Source: Goleter apudmare HA4340-LM2
GTDB taxonomy: Bacteria; Cyanobacteriota; Cyanobacteriia; Cyanobacteriales; Nostocaceae
Assembly (NCBI GenBank): GCA_019359495.1
Contig: JAHHHF010000014.1
Span: forward strand, 1 to 39,736
Reading direction: 5' to 3'
DNA: 39,736 nucleotides
A program made the position numbers and the translations under genes. The notes under the pieces were generated by a model, which was given only the letters and a program-made list of their open reading frames with translations, was not told the origin of the DNA and made no database searches. Positions 1-9,286 of the stretch are shown here, in pieces; the stretch's first letter is position 1, and every line of letters begins with the position of its first letter.

Positions 1-263
1 CTTCGGGCTGACCACTGTGATGCAAGGCTTTTGAGCTATTTTACCTTCTTTCCTTGCACCTGAATCTACTTCTAGGGTCTTTTCTTCTACATACTGTTAC
101 CTTTTCTTTCTTTTTCAGCAAGCCCTACGTAATTAAATGTATTTTTCGGTACTAAAAACTTGTCAACTTACACAGAGCGATCACTTTATCTAGCCTACTA
201 TTATGCCGTGTACACTGGCGATCGCAATGGCATTTGATCTCCATTCATAGATAATCGCGTCAA

Positions 264-743
264 TTATCTCCCATACGCCAATCGCTCAGTTAGTTCTTGA
301 TCTTCTTGTTTATAGATTGCCTTCTCTTTTTGAATAAAGATGTTTGCTAAAGCAGCATAGGCTTCAGCCCATGCCGAAATAACTTCATCAGTTGCGGCAT
401 CTTGCAAAACATCTTTCATGGCCTGTAAAAGCTTTTCGCCAATTAGCTCATACTGCTCAGGTAGTATACGAGTCTCTACATGACGATGGGCAATTTTTTC
501 TACTGCCGTAGCCAACTCATCTAGGCGGTCAATATGAGTAGCATAGGCATAAACAGATGCCGCTAACTTGTGTGCTTGATCACCACCGTCTAGACGCTGC
601 ATCCAAGTGGTTTCAAAGCCGCGTTTATAATCAGGCCGCTCTGCAAATGCAATTTGATACATCCGCGTGGTAATCTCTTCACCTTTTTCTTTAATAATCG
701 GTGCAGTCGCCTTGACAATTTCAATCGTTCTTTGACTAACCAT
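264..743 (-). CDS. Single-domain globin (Vitreoscilla/flavohemoglobin type)
   Basis: A 159-residue heme-binding globin. The sequence aligns by eye with Vitreoscilla hemoglobin and the globin domain of flavohemoglobin Hmp: Tyr29 at the B10 position, Gln56 at the distal E7 position and His88 as proximal F8 histidine (in KIAHRHVETR), followed by the conserved stretch ending IFIQKEKAIY. The family binds O2 or NO and commonly takes part in NO detoxification or oxygen delivery. The FAD and NAD domains of Hmp are missing; the protein ends about ten residues after the last globin helix, so it would need a separate reductase. The ATG at 743 has an AAGGAG-type ribosome-binding site about 13 nt upstream. 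It stands alone next to decayed genes. Family assignment is strong; physiological role is inferred. Confidence 0.9.
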   Translation of the reverse strand: MVSQRTIEIVKATAPIIKEKGEEITTRMYQIAFAERPDYKRGFETTWMQRLDGGDQAHKLAASVYAYATHIDRLDELATAVEKIAHRHVETRILPEQYELIGEKLLQAMKDVLQDAATDEVISAWAEAYAALANIFIQKEKAIYKQEDQELTERLAYGR

Positions 744-983
744 TATTTAAAATTCTCCTTTTATTATCAGGTCTGTTAATAAATAGGGGTTAACGTTCCT
801 GTTGAGCGGTGGCTAGTAACCTTTGCATTGCAACCGAAATATCTCACCAGTCCGTTCCCAGGATTGTTAGACAGGAATTGAATACTACTGTGTTTTATAG
901 GCGCTATACAAGCTACAAAATTCGATGATTTTGCTTTTTCTCACTGTTTTGGTTCCACAATGTCTCCAAAAGACAGGGCATTA

Positions 984-1199
984 CTATGGATCGCTGTCGC
1001 AGTTGAATTGGAGAGCCTCGACGTTGTTTTCGGTACTTCTTCCTCCAGCAATAGTGAGACACTTGTTGGTTTGCACATTCTTGATTTGATAAACACCAGC
1101 GCCGGTCACATCGGTTATCGTCCAACGGCGCGACGGGTCGCTGTCGCAGTTGAATTGGAGAGCCTCGACGTTGTTTTCGGTACTTCTGAAAATTCTCAT
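984..1199 (-). pseudogene. Ricin-B-type (beta-trefoil) lectin fragment
   Basis: A 71-residue open stretch containing the sugar-binding beta-trefoil signature of ricin-B lectins: SRRWTITDVTGAGVYQIKN, then NKCLTIAGG, then ENNVEALQFNCDSDP. The last block occurs twice, at both ends of the fragment, encoded by identical 50-bp DNA. A normal domain has three such sub-repeats and is about 130 residues. Here the reading frame stops straight after the second NCDSDP, with no signal peptide or catalytic domain. It is best read as the remnant of a secreted lectin-domain protein. A short expressed peptide cannot be excluded. Confidence 0.6.
991..1187. repeat. Pair of perfect 50-bp direct repeats
   Basis: Positions 991-1040 and 1138-1187 are identical over 50 bp. 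The offset is 147 bp, exactly 49 codons, which keeps the ricin-B frame. The repeat encodes the STENNVEALQFNCDSD block of the lectin fragment. Confidence 0.9.
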
Positions 1200-1261
1200 T
1201 GCCTTTAATGCTAAACAGAAAATTCTACTTTGTATTAGCTTATATAAGCATTGACATCACT

Positions 1262-1409
1262 TTAAGAAATTTCTTCAATTAAATCGCACATATTCTTGCG
1301 ATTTAGAGCAAAATCTTGCTGTAACTTGCGAAACTGTTTCGGATTCATTCCAGTGTATTGGCGAAAATACTTAGCAAAATGATTCTGATTTGCAAAGCCA
1401 CACTCTAAT
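1262..1409 (-). pseudogene. C-terminal fragment of an AraC-family regulator
   Basis: The minus strand encodes LECGFANQNHFAKYFRQY, then TGMNPKQFRK, and ends DLIEEIS-stop. This is the second helix-turn-helix of an AraC protein and is closely similar, in DNA and protein, to the end of the intact AraC gene at 2259-3170. The N-terminal part is missing. The homology breaks off at about 1410, at a palindromic repeat (GCGTAGCGACTCCTTCAGG). It is a partial paralogous copy. Confidence 0.75.
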
Positions 1410-1448
1410 GCGTTAGCGTAGCGACTCCTTCAGGAGTATCGCTCTAAC
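1408..1448. repeat. Dispersed palindromic repeat of the Nostoc type
   Basis: The stretch GCGTTAGCGTAGCGACTCC, then TTCAGGAGTATCGCTCTAAC, has self-complementary arms (GTTAGCG at the left against CGCT-CTAAC at the right, and CTCCTTCAGGAG in the centre). Short palindromes of this kind are scattered through Nostoc/Anabaena genomes. This one marks the exact breakpoint of the AraC fragment. Confidence 0.5.
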
Positions 1449-1565
1449 AGTTTATTCGGATCACTTGAGCAAATGAAGGGTAATATGCTGTGCAGTATCA
1501 GGAATAGCGAAGCGATCGCAATTAAACTTTTCCACCGTTCATAGGCGATCCTGTTGAGGATTCTA

Positions 1566-1872
1566 TTATTCGTCTTCTGAATCTTCAAAAAGGCTTGGGA
1601 TATCTCTTGCCCCATGCAGAACACGAATGACTTCAATCCCTTGGTTGATGGGACGGTGAAAATTAGGTAATTCCCTACTGGAAAACTCCGCAGATTGGGT
1701 AATCAGGAGTCACGCTTTCTTCCCATACTTGGGTTCGATGCTAGTATTTTAAGTTGGCTGTCAATATTTTTGTAGCAATCGATCTGCTTTTTCAAAGCTG
1801 TCATTAGCAATAAAATTCCAAATATCGAACAAATCAGCTTCAGAAAGCGGTTTTTTTGAGAATTATCGCCAT
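1566..1872 (-). pseudogene. Frameshifted ParE/RelE-type toxin gene
   Basis: Read across three frames, the minus strand gives a typical ParE-like toxin: MAIILKK, then PLSEADLFDIWNFIANDSF and EKADRLLQK, then LASNPSMGRKRDS, LPNLRSFPVGNYLIF, and finally HRPINQGIEVIRVLHGARD ending in DSEDE. The first break is at a run of seven A (minus strand; TTTTTTT at 1851-1857) where six would keep the frame. Further shifts lie near 1768 and near 1665. The ATG overlaps the stop of the upstream antitoxin gene as TAATG, the usual coupling in such operons. Several independent breaks make this a dead toxin rather than a programmed frameshift. Confidence 0.8.
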
Positions 1873-2129
1873 TATGCGGATTCTTTCTCCTGTCGTTGTT
1901 GTTTGGCTTTGGCGATAATTTCATCCATGTTGAGAGGTGTAGATTCTCCGCTATCAATTCCCAGTTGAATCTCCCGACGCAATTCTGCTAGGCGTATTGC
2001 TTTTAAAGCATCTTGTTCTTTGAGCAGCCGTAGCCCCTCACGTATAATTTCAGAAGCCGAAGTATACATACCGCTTTCAACTTTAGATTGTACCCACTTT
2101 TCTAATTCTGGGGTTAAAGAAACGTTCAT
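1872..2129 (-). CDS. ParD-like antitoxin (ribbon-helix-helix)
   Basis: An 85-residue protein starting MNVSLTPELEKWVQSKVESG. It has the N-terminal ribbon-helix-helix DNA-binding fold and the ASEIIREGLRLLKEQD segment typical of the ParD/CC2985 family, followed by a charged C-terminal tail that would bind the toxin. An in-frame ATG lies 60 nt further upstream, but the extra 20 residues are not family-like, so the start at 2129 is preferred. The cognate ParE immediately downstream is frameshifted, so the antitoxin is orphaned. If still expressed it could repress its own promoter or counteract a ParE encoded elsewhere. Confidence 0.85.
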   Translation of the reverse strand: MNVSLTPELEKWVQSKVESGMYTSASEIIREGLRLLKEQDALKAIRLAELRREIQLGIDSGESTPLNMDEIIAKAKQQRQEKESA

Positions 2130-2258
2130 CTGCGACTTTTTGATAGGCTGATACCAATAATCGTACCGAAAATAACAAAAAATATCCAAGTTTGTTATTG
2201 CATAGCTCGGAAATTTTGATGTCTTAAAAAATGTCCGGGAAAATTAATTGATTGATTG

Positions 2259-3170
2259 CTATGACTGGCGAAACTCTTTTGGATTCATCCCTGTGCATTG
2301 GCGAAAACACTTGGCAAAATGGCTCTGATTTGCAAAGCCACAATCTAGTGCTACTGATGTAACTGTTCTTCCTGGCTGCTTTAACAAATGCTTTGCTTGT
2401 TCTACTCGTTGGCGAATCAAATATTGATGGGGAGATATGCCGATAGATCGCTTAAATAGGTGGCAAAAGTAATACTGGCTCATCCCAAGTTCATTTGCAA
2501 TTTCACTCAGGGATAAATCCTCACCCAAATGCGCTTGGATATACTCAGTAGCTTGCCTTAACTTTTGTTTAGACAACCCATCTTCATGTTCTCGAAAACG
2601 ATGGTTGCGGGTAGAGTAATAGCGCAACAGATGAGCTGACAACGCCGTAGCCATTGAATCGGCGTAGAAACGACTACCCACCCCATCCACTTCTAAACTT
2701 GACTTGAGTGCTAGACCAATTTGTGCGATTAATGGATCGGCTGTTTTCCGTGTCAGCAAAAGTTCGACGCTATCCGGGTTCACCGATTCAGGAGCGATCT
2801 GAGCAACGAATGTCGGCTCTAGATAGCAGTGAATCCACTCTATTGTTTGAACAGTCGAAATAGAACGGACTCCACAAGGTAAATTAGCAGGAACGACTTC
2901 AATACAGCCACTTGCAAAGTCTTTTTCTCGATACGAGATCGTCTGCAAACGACCCTCACAGACAAATTCCAAATCAATTGCCTCATGCCCCAGTGCAATA
3001 ATGACCATGTGTCGAGGGTTGAATACTTCAGGCAAATCTATCGATGGTTGGTGGTAATAGGCAAGTTGAATGCTACTCCAACCCGATTGAAAACTGGTTA
3101 GAAGGGGCGGATTGAAAAGAAACTTCGGCCAATCAACATAGTCAATCACCAAAGCTTGCTTCGCTGACAT
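2259..3170 (-). CDS. AraC-family transcriptional regulator
   Basis: A 303-residue regulator. The C-terminal hundred residues carry the two helix-turn-helix motifs of AraC/XylS proteins: LSLSEIANELGMSQYYFCHL and then VTSVALDCGFANQSHFAKCF, followed by the conserved TGMNPKEFR end. The N-terminal 200 residues should form the effector-binding or dimerisation part; they match no ligand class that can be named here. The ATG at 3170 is preceded by AGGTAGG. The gene sits alone between the decayed ParDE locus and the atp operon, and a truncated paralogue lies at 1262-1409. The regulated genes are unknown. Confidence 0.9.
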   Translation of the reverse strand: MSAKQALVIDYVDWPKFLFNPPLLTSFQSGWSSIQLAYYHQPSIDLPEVFNPRHMVIIALGHEAIDLEFVCEGRLQTISYREKDFASGCIEVVPANLPCGVRSISTVQTIEWIHCYLEPTFVAQIAPESVNPDSVELLLTRKTADPLIAQIGLALKSSLEVDGVGSRFYADSMATALSAHLLRYYSTRNHRFREHEDGLSKQKLRQATEYIQAHLGEDLSLSEIANELGMSQYYFCHLFKRSIGISPHQYLIRQRVEQAKHLLKQPGRTVTSVALDCGFANQSHFAKCFRQCTGMNPKEFRQS

Positions 3171-3310
3171 GTTTACCTACCTTTTGGGGGATTACATTGA
3201 GTGTCTAAAATACGTAATCACACCTACCGAGTAGCATATCTTTTTTGATGACATAAAAGCGACAACAATCTGTAGTAAATGTCATAACACTCGTTTGGTA
3301 AAACATCCTC

Positions 3311-3362
3311 AAAACCAAAAATAGCTAATCGCCAGTTTGAAATTTACTAGCAATTAGCTATT
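3311..3362 (-). terminator. Probable terminator of the atp operon
   Basis: Perfect 10-bp inverted repeat: AATAGCTAAT at 3320-3329 and ATTAGCTATT at 3353-3362. Read on the minus strand, the hairpin lies about 22 nt after the atpC stop and is followed by TTTTTGGTTTT. The stem is AT-rich and the loop is 23 nt, so its strength is uncertain. Confidence 0.5.
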
Positions 3363-3384
3363 AGTTATAGTTAGGAATTGAGTT

Positions 3385-4332
3385 TTAAGTCAGTGCTTCT
3401 GCACCACCAACAACCTCAAGGAGTTCTTGAGTAATCGCGGCTTGTCGGGCTTTGTTGTAAGACAATGACAGGTTTTTAATCAATTCACCAGCGTTCTCGG
3501 TGGCATTACTCATGGCTGTCATCCGTGCAGCTAGTTCACTGGCTGCTGATTCTTGCAGCGCCCGTAATAGCTGGTTGCTCAAATACAGAGGTAACAGAGA
3601 ATCGAGGATCTGGACTGGATCTTGCTCGAAAATCATGTCGCGGGGTAAAGAGCGGACTTGGCTGGCGACTTTCTCCCGTTCGACTTGAAATTGACCGCCA
3701 CGGGTTGTGAGGCGAAAGACTTCGTCATCGGCTGCTTCTAGACCTTGAGGGTCGAGGGGTAGCAGGGTTTGCACCACAGGACGGGAGCTCACCAAGGAGA
3801 CGAATCTGGTATAGATTAACTCGATGCGGTCTACTTTTTCTGATAAGAACAAAGAAAGTAGTTCGTCTGCAATATTGTTGGCTTCGGCGGCGGTGGGGAT
3901 TTGCTCTAAGCCAGTGTATGTGCCATCAATGGGCTGACTGCGGCGTTGAAAGTACTGTGTAGCTTTCCGACCGACAATCACATAGGAGTAATCTACACCT
4001 TCAGCTTTGAGTTCCTTGGCGCGATTTTCGGCGCGACGGATGACGTTACTGTTGTAACCGCCACACAAACCCCGATCGCCGGAAATTACCAACAATCCTA
4101 CTGACTTAACTTGGCGTTTTTTCAGTAGTGGTAGGTTGGCTTCTTCAAACCGCAAACGACTTTGCAAGCCATATAATACCTGTGCCAAGCGGTCGGCAAA
4201 GGGGCGAGTTGCCAGCACTTGTTCCTGCGCTCGCCGTACTCTCGCCGCCGCCACTAGGCGCATGGCTTCTGTGATTTTTTTGGTGTTTTTGACCGACTGA
4301 ATGCGATCGCGTATTGCTTTGAGATTAGGCAT
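3385..4332 (-). CDS. atpC: F1Fo ATP synthase gamma subunit
   Basis: A 315-residue central rotor-shaft subunit (AtpG in E. coli naming). The N-terminal helix ([20 protein letters not shown]) and C-terminal helix (near [20 protein letters not shown]) form the coiled coil that turns inside alpha3-beta3. [10 protein letters not shown] is the conserved signature. The roughly 35-residue insertion shared by cyanobacteria and chloroplasts is present (around [17 protein letters not shown]), but the chloroplast CxxxxxC thiol-switch segment is absent, as in other cyanobacteria. It is the last gene of the operon, about 100 nt after atpA, and is followed by a probable terminator. Confidence 0.98.
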   Translation of the reverse strand: MPNLKAIRDRIQSVKNTKKITEAMRLVAAARVRRAQEQVLATRPFADRLAQVLYGLQSRLRFEEANLPLLKKRQVKSVGLLVISGDRGLCGGYNSNVIRRAENRAKELKAEGVDYSYVIVGRKATQYFQRRSQPIDGTYTGLEQIPTAAEANNIADELLSLFLSEKVDRIELIYTRFVSLVSSRPVVQTLLPLDPQGLEAADDEVFRLTTRGGQFQVEREKVASQVRSLPRDMIFEQDPVQILDSLLPLYLSNQLLRALQESAASELAARMTAMSNATENAGELIKNLSLSYNKARQAAITQELLEVVGGAEALT

Positions 4333-4339
4333 ATTCTTT

Positions 4340-4428
4340 TATGTTTGTCAGTTGCCATTTGTCCTTTGTCATTAGTTACTGGTGATTTACCAATAACTAA
4401 TGACTAATGACTAACGACTAATTACTAA
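4340..4428. repeat. STRR tract with hairpin between atpA and atpC
   Basis: The gap is built of degenerate 7-mers such as ACTAATG (seen as TGACTAATGACTAACGACTA). It contains a 15-bp inverted repeat, 4368-4382 against 4390-4404, with a 7-nt loop and one G-U type mismatch. STRRs are a hallmark of heterocystous cyanobacteria. The hairpin could act as a transcript processing or stability element between alpha and gamma; that is inference. Confidence 0.75.
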
Positions 4429-5949
4429 TTACGCTGTAGCTTTGAAGGTCTTCTTGTATTCGCCGAGTGCTTCCTTCAAGGCAGCTTCTTCTGAGTCACC
4501 CAATGCTTTAGAAGCTTGTACTGCTTGGGCGTATTTAGTGTTGCCCGTCTTTAAGTAATCACGCAGACCTTTGGTAAAGGTGGTGACTTTATCTACAGCG
4601 ATATCATCTAAGTAACCGTTGATGCCAGCGTAGAGAATTGCCACTTGCTCGTATACGGAGAGGGGGTCATTTTGGGGCTGCTTGAGGAGTTCCCGTAGGC
4701 GTTGACCCCGTGCCAACTGGTCTTGGGTGGCTTTATCCAAGTCAGAAGCAAATTGAGCGAAAGCTTGCAGGTCGTCAAATTGTGCCAGTTCCAATTTAAT
4801 CTTACCGGCAACTTTTTTCATCGCCTTGGTTTGAGCGGCAGAACCTACGCGGGATACTGAGATACCTGGGTTCACAGCTGGGCGGATACCACCGTTGAAC
4901 AAGTCGGAAGACAGGAATATCTGACCGTCAGTAATGGAAATTACGTTGGTGGGAATGTAGGCCGAAACGTCACCAGCTTGGGTTTCGATGATGGGGAGGG
5001 CGGTCAAGCTACCTTTACCCAATTCGTCGCTGAGTTTGGCGGCTCTTTCTAACAAGCGGGAGTGGATGTAGAATACGTCTCCGGGGTAAGCTTCCCGTCC
5101 TGGTGGACGACGTAGCAGCAAGGACATTTGACGGTAAGCCTGGGCTTGCTTGGAGAGGTCATCATAGATGATCAGGGTAGCTTTGCCTTTGTACATGAAG
5201 TACTCAGCGATGCTGGCGCCTGTGTAGGGAGCCAGGAATTGCAAGGTGGCGGGGTCACTGGCATTAGCGGCGACGACAACAGTGTAGTCCATTGCGCCTT
5301 TTTCCTGCAAGGTTTGCACCACGTTAGCAACGGTGGAAGCCTTCTGACCGATCGCCACGTAGACACAGATCACATCTTCTGCTTTTTGGTTGATGATCGT
5401 GTCAATTGCGATCGCTGTTTTACCAGTTTGGCGATCGCCAATGATCAATTCCCTCTGACCACGACCGATAGGAATCATCGAGTCAATAGCTGTAATACCC
5501 GTTTGCATGGGTTCATGTACAGACCGACGGGCAATAATACCAGGTGCTGGAGATTCAATCAAACGGCTTTCTGTGGTTTTGATGTCTCCCTTGCCATCGA
5601 TGGCACGACCTAAAGCATCCACAACACGTCCAATTAAGGCTTCTCCCACACCTACCTGGGCAATTCTACCAGTTGCGGTGACGGAGCTTCCTTCTTGAAT
5701 TTCACGACCTTCACCCATCAGCACCGCACCCACATTGTCTTCTTCCAAGTTTTGGGCGATGCCGATTGTGCCATCTTCAAATTCTAATAGTTCCCCAGCC
5801 ATAGCCTTTTCTAGACCATAGATCCGGGCAATACCGTCACCTACTTGCAAGACAGTACCAACGTTAGCAACTTTGACTTCTTGGTCGTATTGCTCGATTT
5901 GTTGCTGAATAATGCTGCTAATTTCGTCAGGTCTAATTGAAATACTCAT
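4429..5949 (-). CDS. atpA: F1Fo ATP synthase alpha subunit
   Basis: A 506-residue catalytic-core subunit. GDRQTGKT at residues 171-178 is the P-loop of the non-catalytic nucleotide site. The [11 protein letters not shown] motif carries the arginine that reaches into the catalytic site on beta. Full length and undamaged. It forms alpha3-beta3 with the beta subunit, whose gene is not in this window. No clear Shine-Dalgarno precedes the ATG, and the 113-nt gap to atpD contains repeat-like ACTCTTG units. Confidence 0.99.
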   Translation of the reverse strand: MSISIRPDEISSIIQQQIEQYDQEVKVANVGTVLQVGDGIARIYGLEKAMAGELLEFEDGTIGIAQNLEEDNVGAVLMGEGREIQEGSSVTATGRIAQVGVGEALIGRVVDALGRAIDGKGDIKTTESRLIESPAPGIIARRSVHEPMQTGITAIDSMIPIGRGQRELIIGDRQTGKTAIAIDTIINQKAEDVICVYVAIGQKASTVANVVQTLQEKGAMDYTVVVAANASDPATLQFLAPYTGASIAEYFMYKGKATLIIYDDLSKQAQAYRQMSLLLRRPPGREAYPGDVFYIHSRLLERAAKLSDELGKGSLTALPIIETQAGDVSAYIPTNVISITDGQIFLSSDLFNGGIRPAVNPGISVSRVGSAAQTKAMKKVAGKIKLELAQFDDLQAFAQFASDLDKATQDQLARGQRLRELLKQPQNDPLSVYEQVAILYAGINGYLDDIAVDKVTTFTKGLRDYLKTGNTKYAQAVQASKALGDSEEAALKEALGEYKKTFKATA

Positions 5950-6062
5950 GTGTCTATTTTTATGTGCTTCAGAAACGGAAGAAGAAATCGGTTAAGAGTT
6001 CAGAATTAGAAAGATGAATAAACTTTTTGTTTCTTCACTCTTTGCTCTTGACTCTTGAATTT

Positions 6063-6617
6063 CTAACTGTTTAAACGCAAAGAAAGGCGGCGCAACTGAC
6101 CTCGTAAACTAGCGTCGATGATCTGTGAACCCACCTTAATGATTACGCCACCAATCAACTCACGGTCTACTTTAGTTTCTAGTTCCACCTGACGAGCACT
6201 GGTGAGCGCAATTACTTGCTCTTTTATTGCCTGCTCCTGCTTTTCCGACAGGGGAACAGCAGAAGTCACTTCTGCTAACACGGTTTGATTCAATTGCCGC
6301 AATAAGGCTAGATACTGCTGTAGTATCGGCTCTAGGAAAAAAATGCGTCTTTTGTCTACCAATAGCAATAAAAAATTGCGTAAGTAGGGATTGGCACTTT
6401 CACCGCCGAGGACTTGGGTGACTACTGCTTTTTTGGTTTCAGCTTTCACAAAAGGGTTTTCGATGAAGTTCCGCAATTGCTCTGAATTATTTAACAAATT
6501 CAGTAAGGAGCGAGCATCTTCACCAAACGCTTCTGTGAGATTTTTGGATTGCGCTATCGATAACAAAGCCTGTGCGTAAGGCTGGGCTACTTCGGATGTT
6601 TCTACATTACTTTTCAT
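6063..6617 (-). CDS. atpD: F1Fo ATP synthase delta subunit
   Basis: A 184-residue peripheral-stalk subunit (AtpH in E. coli naming; atpD in cyanobacterial operons). The N-terminal helical domain (VAQPYAQALLSIAQSKN) caps the alpha subunits. The C-terminal part contains the conserved LIGGVIIKVGSQIIDASLRG motif that contacts the b/b' stalk. Its ATG overlaps the stop of atpF by one base (TGATG), giving translational coupling. Confidence 0.97.
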   Translation of the reverse strand: MKSNVETSEVAQPYAQALLSIAQSKNLTEAFGEDARSLLNLLNNSEQLRNFIENPFVKAETKKAVVTQVLGGESANPYLRNFLLLLVDKRRIFFLEPILQQYLALLRQLNQTVLAEVTSAVPLSEKQEQAIKEQVIALTSARQVELETKVDRELIGGVIIKVGSQIIDASLRGQLRRLSLRLNS

Positions 6618-7186
6618 CAGCGTCCTCCCACCTGTGCGATGCTACGCTCAATTATTGTTTGTTGGACATCATCAGCAATACCAGCTCGCAGTTGTGTCTC
6701 GACTTTTTGCAACGCTAGGGTGGCTACTCGCTGTCGCAAATCGGCCAGCGCCCGCTCTCTTTCGGTGTTTAAATCAGCTACTGCTGTTTGTCTCAAGCGT
6801 TCTACATCTTGTGTTGCTCGTGCCAACGTGGCTGCTTTCGCCGCTTGGGCGTTTTCTTCAGCTGCTTTGCGGATACGTTGTGCCTCAGCTTGAGCCTGAG
6901 TCAATTGTTCTTGCGCTTGAGAAAGGGCGGTCTGCGCCTCTTTCAAGCGTCCTTCTGCTTCCTGAATGGCGGTGGCAATATTGGATTGCCGCTCGTTCAG
7001 GATGTTGCTTAAAACTTTACGTCCAAAGTAGAATAGTATGCCAATCAGAATCGCTAGGTTAATGAGATTGGTTTCAAAAATGTCTATATTTAGACCGAAA
7101 CCACCCTCGGCTGCGCCTTCTGCCATTTCAGAGCCAACAGCGTTCGCTTCTGCGGCAAGTAATAAGAATGTGCCCATGATACCCAT
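6617..7186 (-). CDS. atpF: F1Fo ATP synthase subunit b
   Basis: A 189-residue stator subunit: a short N-terminal segment, one membrane helix (about residues 37-57, [17 protein letters not shown]), then a long charged coiled coil rich in Gln, Ala and Glu (for example [19 protein letters not shown]). It pairs with b' (atpG) as a heterodimer, as in photosynthetic organisms. Two starts are possible: the ATG at 7186 or the ATG at 7177. The second has a GATGGG ribosome-binding-like sequence and gives [14 protein letters not shown], so the true protein may be 186 residues. Confidence 0.96.
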   Translation of the reverse strand: MGIMGTFLLLAAEANAVGSEMAEGAAEGGFGLNIDIFETNLINLAILIGILFYFGRKVLSNILNERQSNIATAIQEAEGRLKEAQTALSQAQEQLTQAQAEAQRIRKAAEENAQAAKAATLARATQDVERLRQTAVADLNTERERALADLRQRVATLALQKVETQLRAGIADDVQQTIIERSIAQVGGR

Positions 7187-7377
7187 CTACAAAGTGCGCT
7201 GCTCGCTTCCTAGTACATTTTATTTTCCCGAAGGGAGATAATCCTCTGATCACCCGCAGGGAATTTGAGTTTCATATCCCGAAGGGAAAAAAGTGCCTTT
7301 TTTGGACACTTGAATTAAGCGCTCTGGGACTGATGCCCAGCTGCGCGTATACTTTCAAGAGAACCAGTCTTGTTAGA
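7187..7377. repeat. atpG-atpF gap with repeated CCCGAAGGGA palindromes
   Basis: The 191-nt gap contains TTCCCGAAGGGA at about 7222-7233 and ATCCCGAAGGGA at about 7277-7288, each a small perfect palindrome, with CCCGCAGGGA between them. They could form small hairpins in the operon transcript. No gene is seen here. Confidence 0.55.
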
Positions 7378-7809
7378 TTATCTAACTGGAGTTGGCCCTA
7401 ATAGTTTTTCTAGAATCTGTCTGCTGAGAGCATCAACTTGTTGCTCTAACTCTCGAAAAGCTTGCTGTTTTTGTTGCTCTATTTCCACAGCAGCCTGTTC
7501 TCTTTGAGCTTGAGCTTCTTGTTGGGCTTCAGCAATTTTCTCGGCAGTAATTTTCTTAGCTTCAGCCTGAGCGGCTTCTACAGTTGCTTGCGACTGTCGG
7601 CGAGCATCTGCTAGCTGTTGCTCATATTCTGCGGCTAAACGTTCAGCTTTTGCTAAACGCTCCCGCGCATCAAGGGTATTCGTCCGGATATAGTTATCAC
7701 GATCGTCTAGTACCTTGGTTAGTGGCTTATAGAAAATTACATTCAACAAAGCTGCCAATAGCAGGAACTGCAATGCCATGAAGGGCAAGGTAGCATCGAA
7801 ATCAAACAT
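7378..7809 (-). CDS. atpG: F1Fo ATP synthase subunit b'
   Basis: A 143-residue second stator subunit found in cyanobacteria and chloroplasts. It has an N-terminal membrane helix ([20 protein letters not shown]) followed by a coiled coil rich in Ala, Glu and Gln and a conserved end ([11 protein letters not shown]). The start at 7809 is fixed by a strong GAGGAG site just upstream and by an in-frame stop about 35 nt upstream. It lies between atpH and atpF. Confidence 0.96.
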   Translation of the reverse strand: MFDFDATLPFMALQFLLLAALLNVIFYKPLTKVLDDRDNYIRTNTLDARERLAKAERLAAEYEQQLADARRQSQATVEAAQAEAKKITAEKIAEAQQEAQAQREQAAVEIEQQKQQAFRELEQQVDALSRQILEKLLGPTPVR

Positions 7810-7992
7810 TTCTCTCCTCTTTGGCTGGAGTAGCAGTTTTCATGGCTAGCAACATCATCCAACCTTTCGTATTTTTAGAGACCCATAGCCAACAAGGGTC
7901 AACTTCACATCTGAACAAAATTTATTCCCAAGCTCTTTTGAGTGTAGAGGCGTGATGGTTCACGTCTCCACATTCACAAAAACTTTGAGGTC

Positions 7993-8420
<428 letters not shown>

Positions 8421-8463
8421 CGCTGTACGCTTGATAACCGTTTTCTGCTGACTGGTTACTGAA

Positions 8464-9225
8464 TTAATGCTCCTCATGCTCTTCTCCACCGTGTCCTTCC
8501 ATTGCCTCATGAATGTATGCCCCTGCTAGGGTAGCAAAAACCAGGGCTTGAATGGCACTGGTAAATAAACCCAAGGCCATTACAGGCAGAGGTACAAATA
8601 AAGGAACTAGCAGCACCAGCACCGCTACTACCAATTCATCCGCCAAGATATTGCCAAAAAGACGGAAGCTAAGGGAGAGGGGCTTGGTGAAATCTTCTAA
8701 GATTGCGATCGGCAATAGCACAGGTGTTGGCTCGATATATTTTTTAAAGTAGCCCAAACCGCGCTTACTAAAACCCGCGTAAAAATACGCTAAAGATGTT
8801 AGCAGTGCCAATGCAACAGTCGTATTGATGTCATTGGTAGGAGCTGCTAATTCACCTGAAGGTAACTTGATTAGCTTCCAGGGAATTAGAGCACCTGACC
8901 AGTTCGATACGAAGATAAACAAGAATAATGTGCCGATGAAAGGCACCCAAGGGCGGTACTCTTTCTCACCAAGTTGGTTTTTTGCTAGATCTCGGATAAA
9001 TTCTAGGGCATATTCCATCAAATTTTGGATGCCACTAGGAATTTTTTGGGCGTTGCGAGTAGCAGCTAGGGAAGCTATTACTAGAATGCTAATTACAAAC
9101 CACGAGGTGAGAAAAACTTGCCCATGAATTTTCAAATTGCCCAACTGCCAGTAGAAATGATGACCTACTTCTAATTCGGCGAGGGGAAATGAATTAAAGG
9201 CGTTTAAGACACTTAGCATTTGCAT
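8464..9225 (-). CDS. atpI: F1Fo ATP synthase subunit a
   Basis: A 253-residue proton-channel subunit of the thylakoid membrane with five or six predicted membrane helices. The essential arginine is Arg188 in [17 protein letters not shown], which faces Glu61 of the c ring. [20 protein letters not shown] is the family signature. The protein ends in a His/Glu-rich tail ([15 protein letters not shown]). Two ATGs six nt apart (9225 and 9219) are equally possible; the second gives 251 residues. Confidence 0.97.
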   Translation of the reverse strand: MQMLSVLNAFNSFPLAELEVGHHFYWQLGNLKIHGQVFLTSWFVISILVIASLAATRNAQKIPSGIQNLMEYALEFIRDLAKNQLGEKEYRPWVPFIGTLFLFIFVSNWSGALIPWKLIKLPSGELAAPTNDINTTVALALLTSLAYFYAGFSKRGLGYFKKYIEPTPVLLPIAILEDFTKPLSLSFRLFGNILADELVVAVLVLLVPLFVPLPVMALGLFTSAIQALVFATLAGAYIHEAMEGHGGEEHEEH

Positions 9226-9286
9226 TCTTCAAGCATTTTCCCCAACGAGCGAGGATGGGAGTATTGTCTTTAGTGAGCCTGACTTT

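Noticed and set aside
1-99. Minus-strand open stretch at the left edge (YVEEKTLEVDSGARKEGK, then IAQKPCITVVSPK)
   Set aside because: It looks faintly coding and runs off the edge, but a stop lies directly upstream, no start codon is present and no family is recognised. Too short to call.
1430-1636. Minus-strand ORF with a hydrophobic stretch (LIAIASLFLILHSILPFI)
   Set aside because: It overlaps the ParE remnant in a wrong frame and runs into the palindromic repeat; hydrophobicity arises by chance.
1851-1857. Programmed frameshift at the seven-A run in parE
   Set aside because: Later independent frame breaks are also needed to read the toxin, so decay is simpler.
5128-5613. 161-codon plus-strand ORF antisense to atpA
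   Set aside because: Wholly inside the well-conserved alpha-subunit gene on the other strand; composition reflects the codon use of atpA, with no start signal or domain.
6634-7062. 142-codon plus-strand ORF antisense to atpF
   Set aside because: A shadow of the Ala/Gln-rich coiled-coil codons of subunit b; no ribosome-binding site or recognisable protein.
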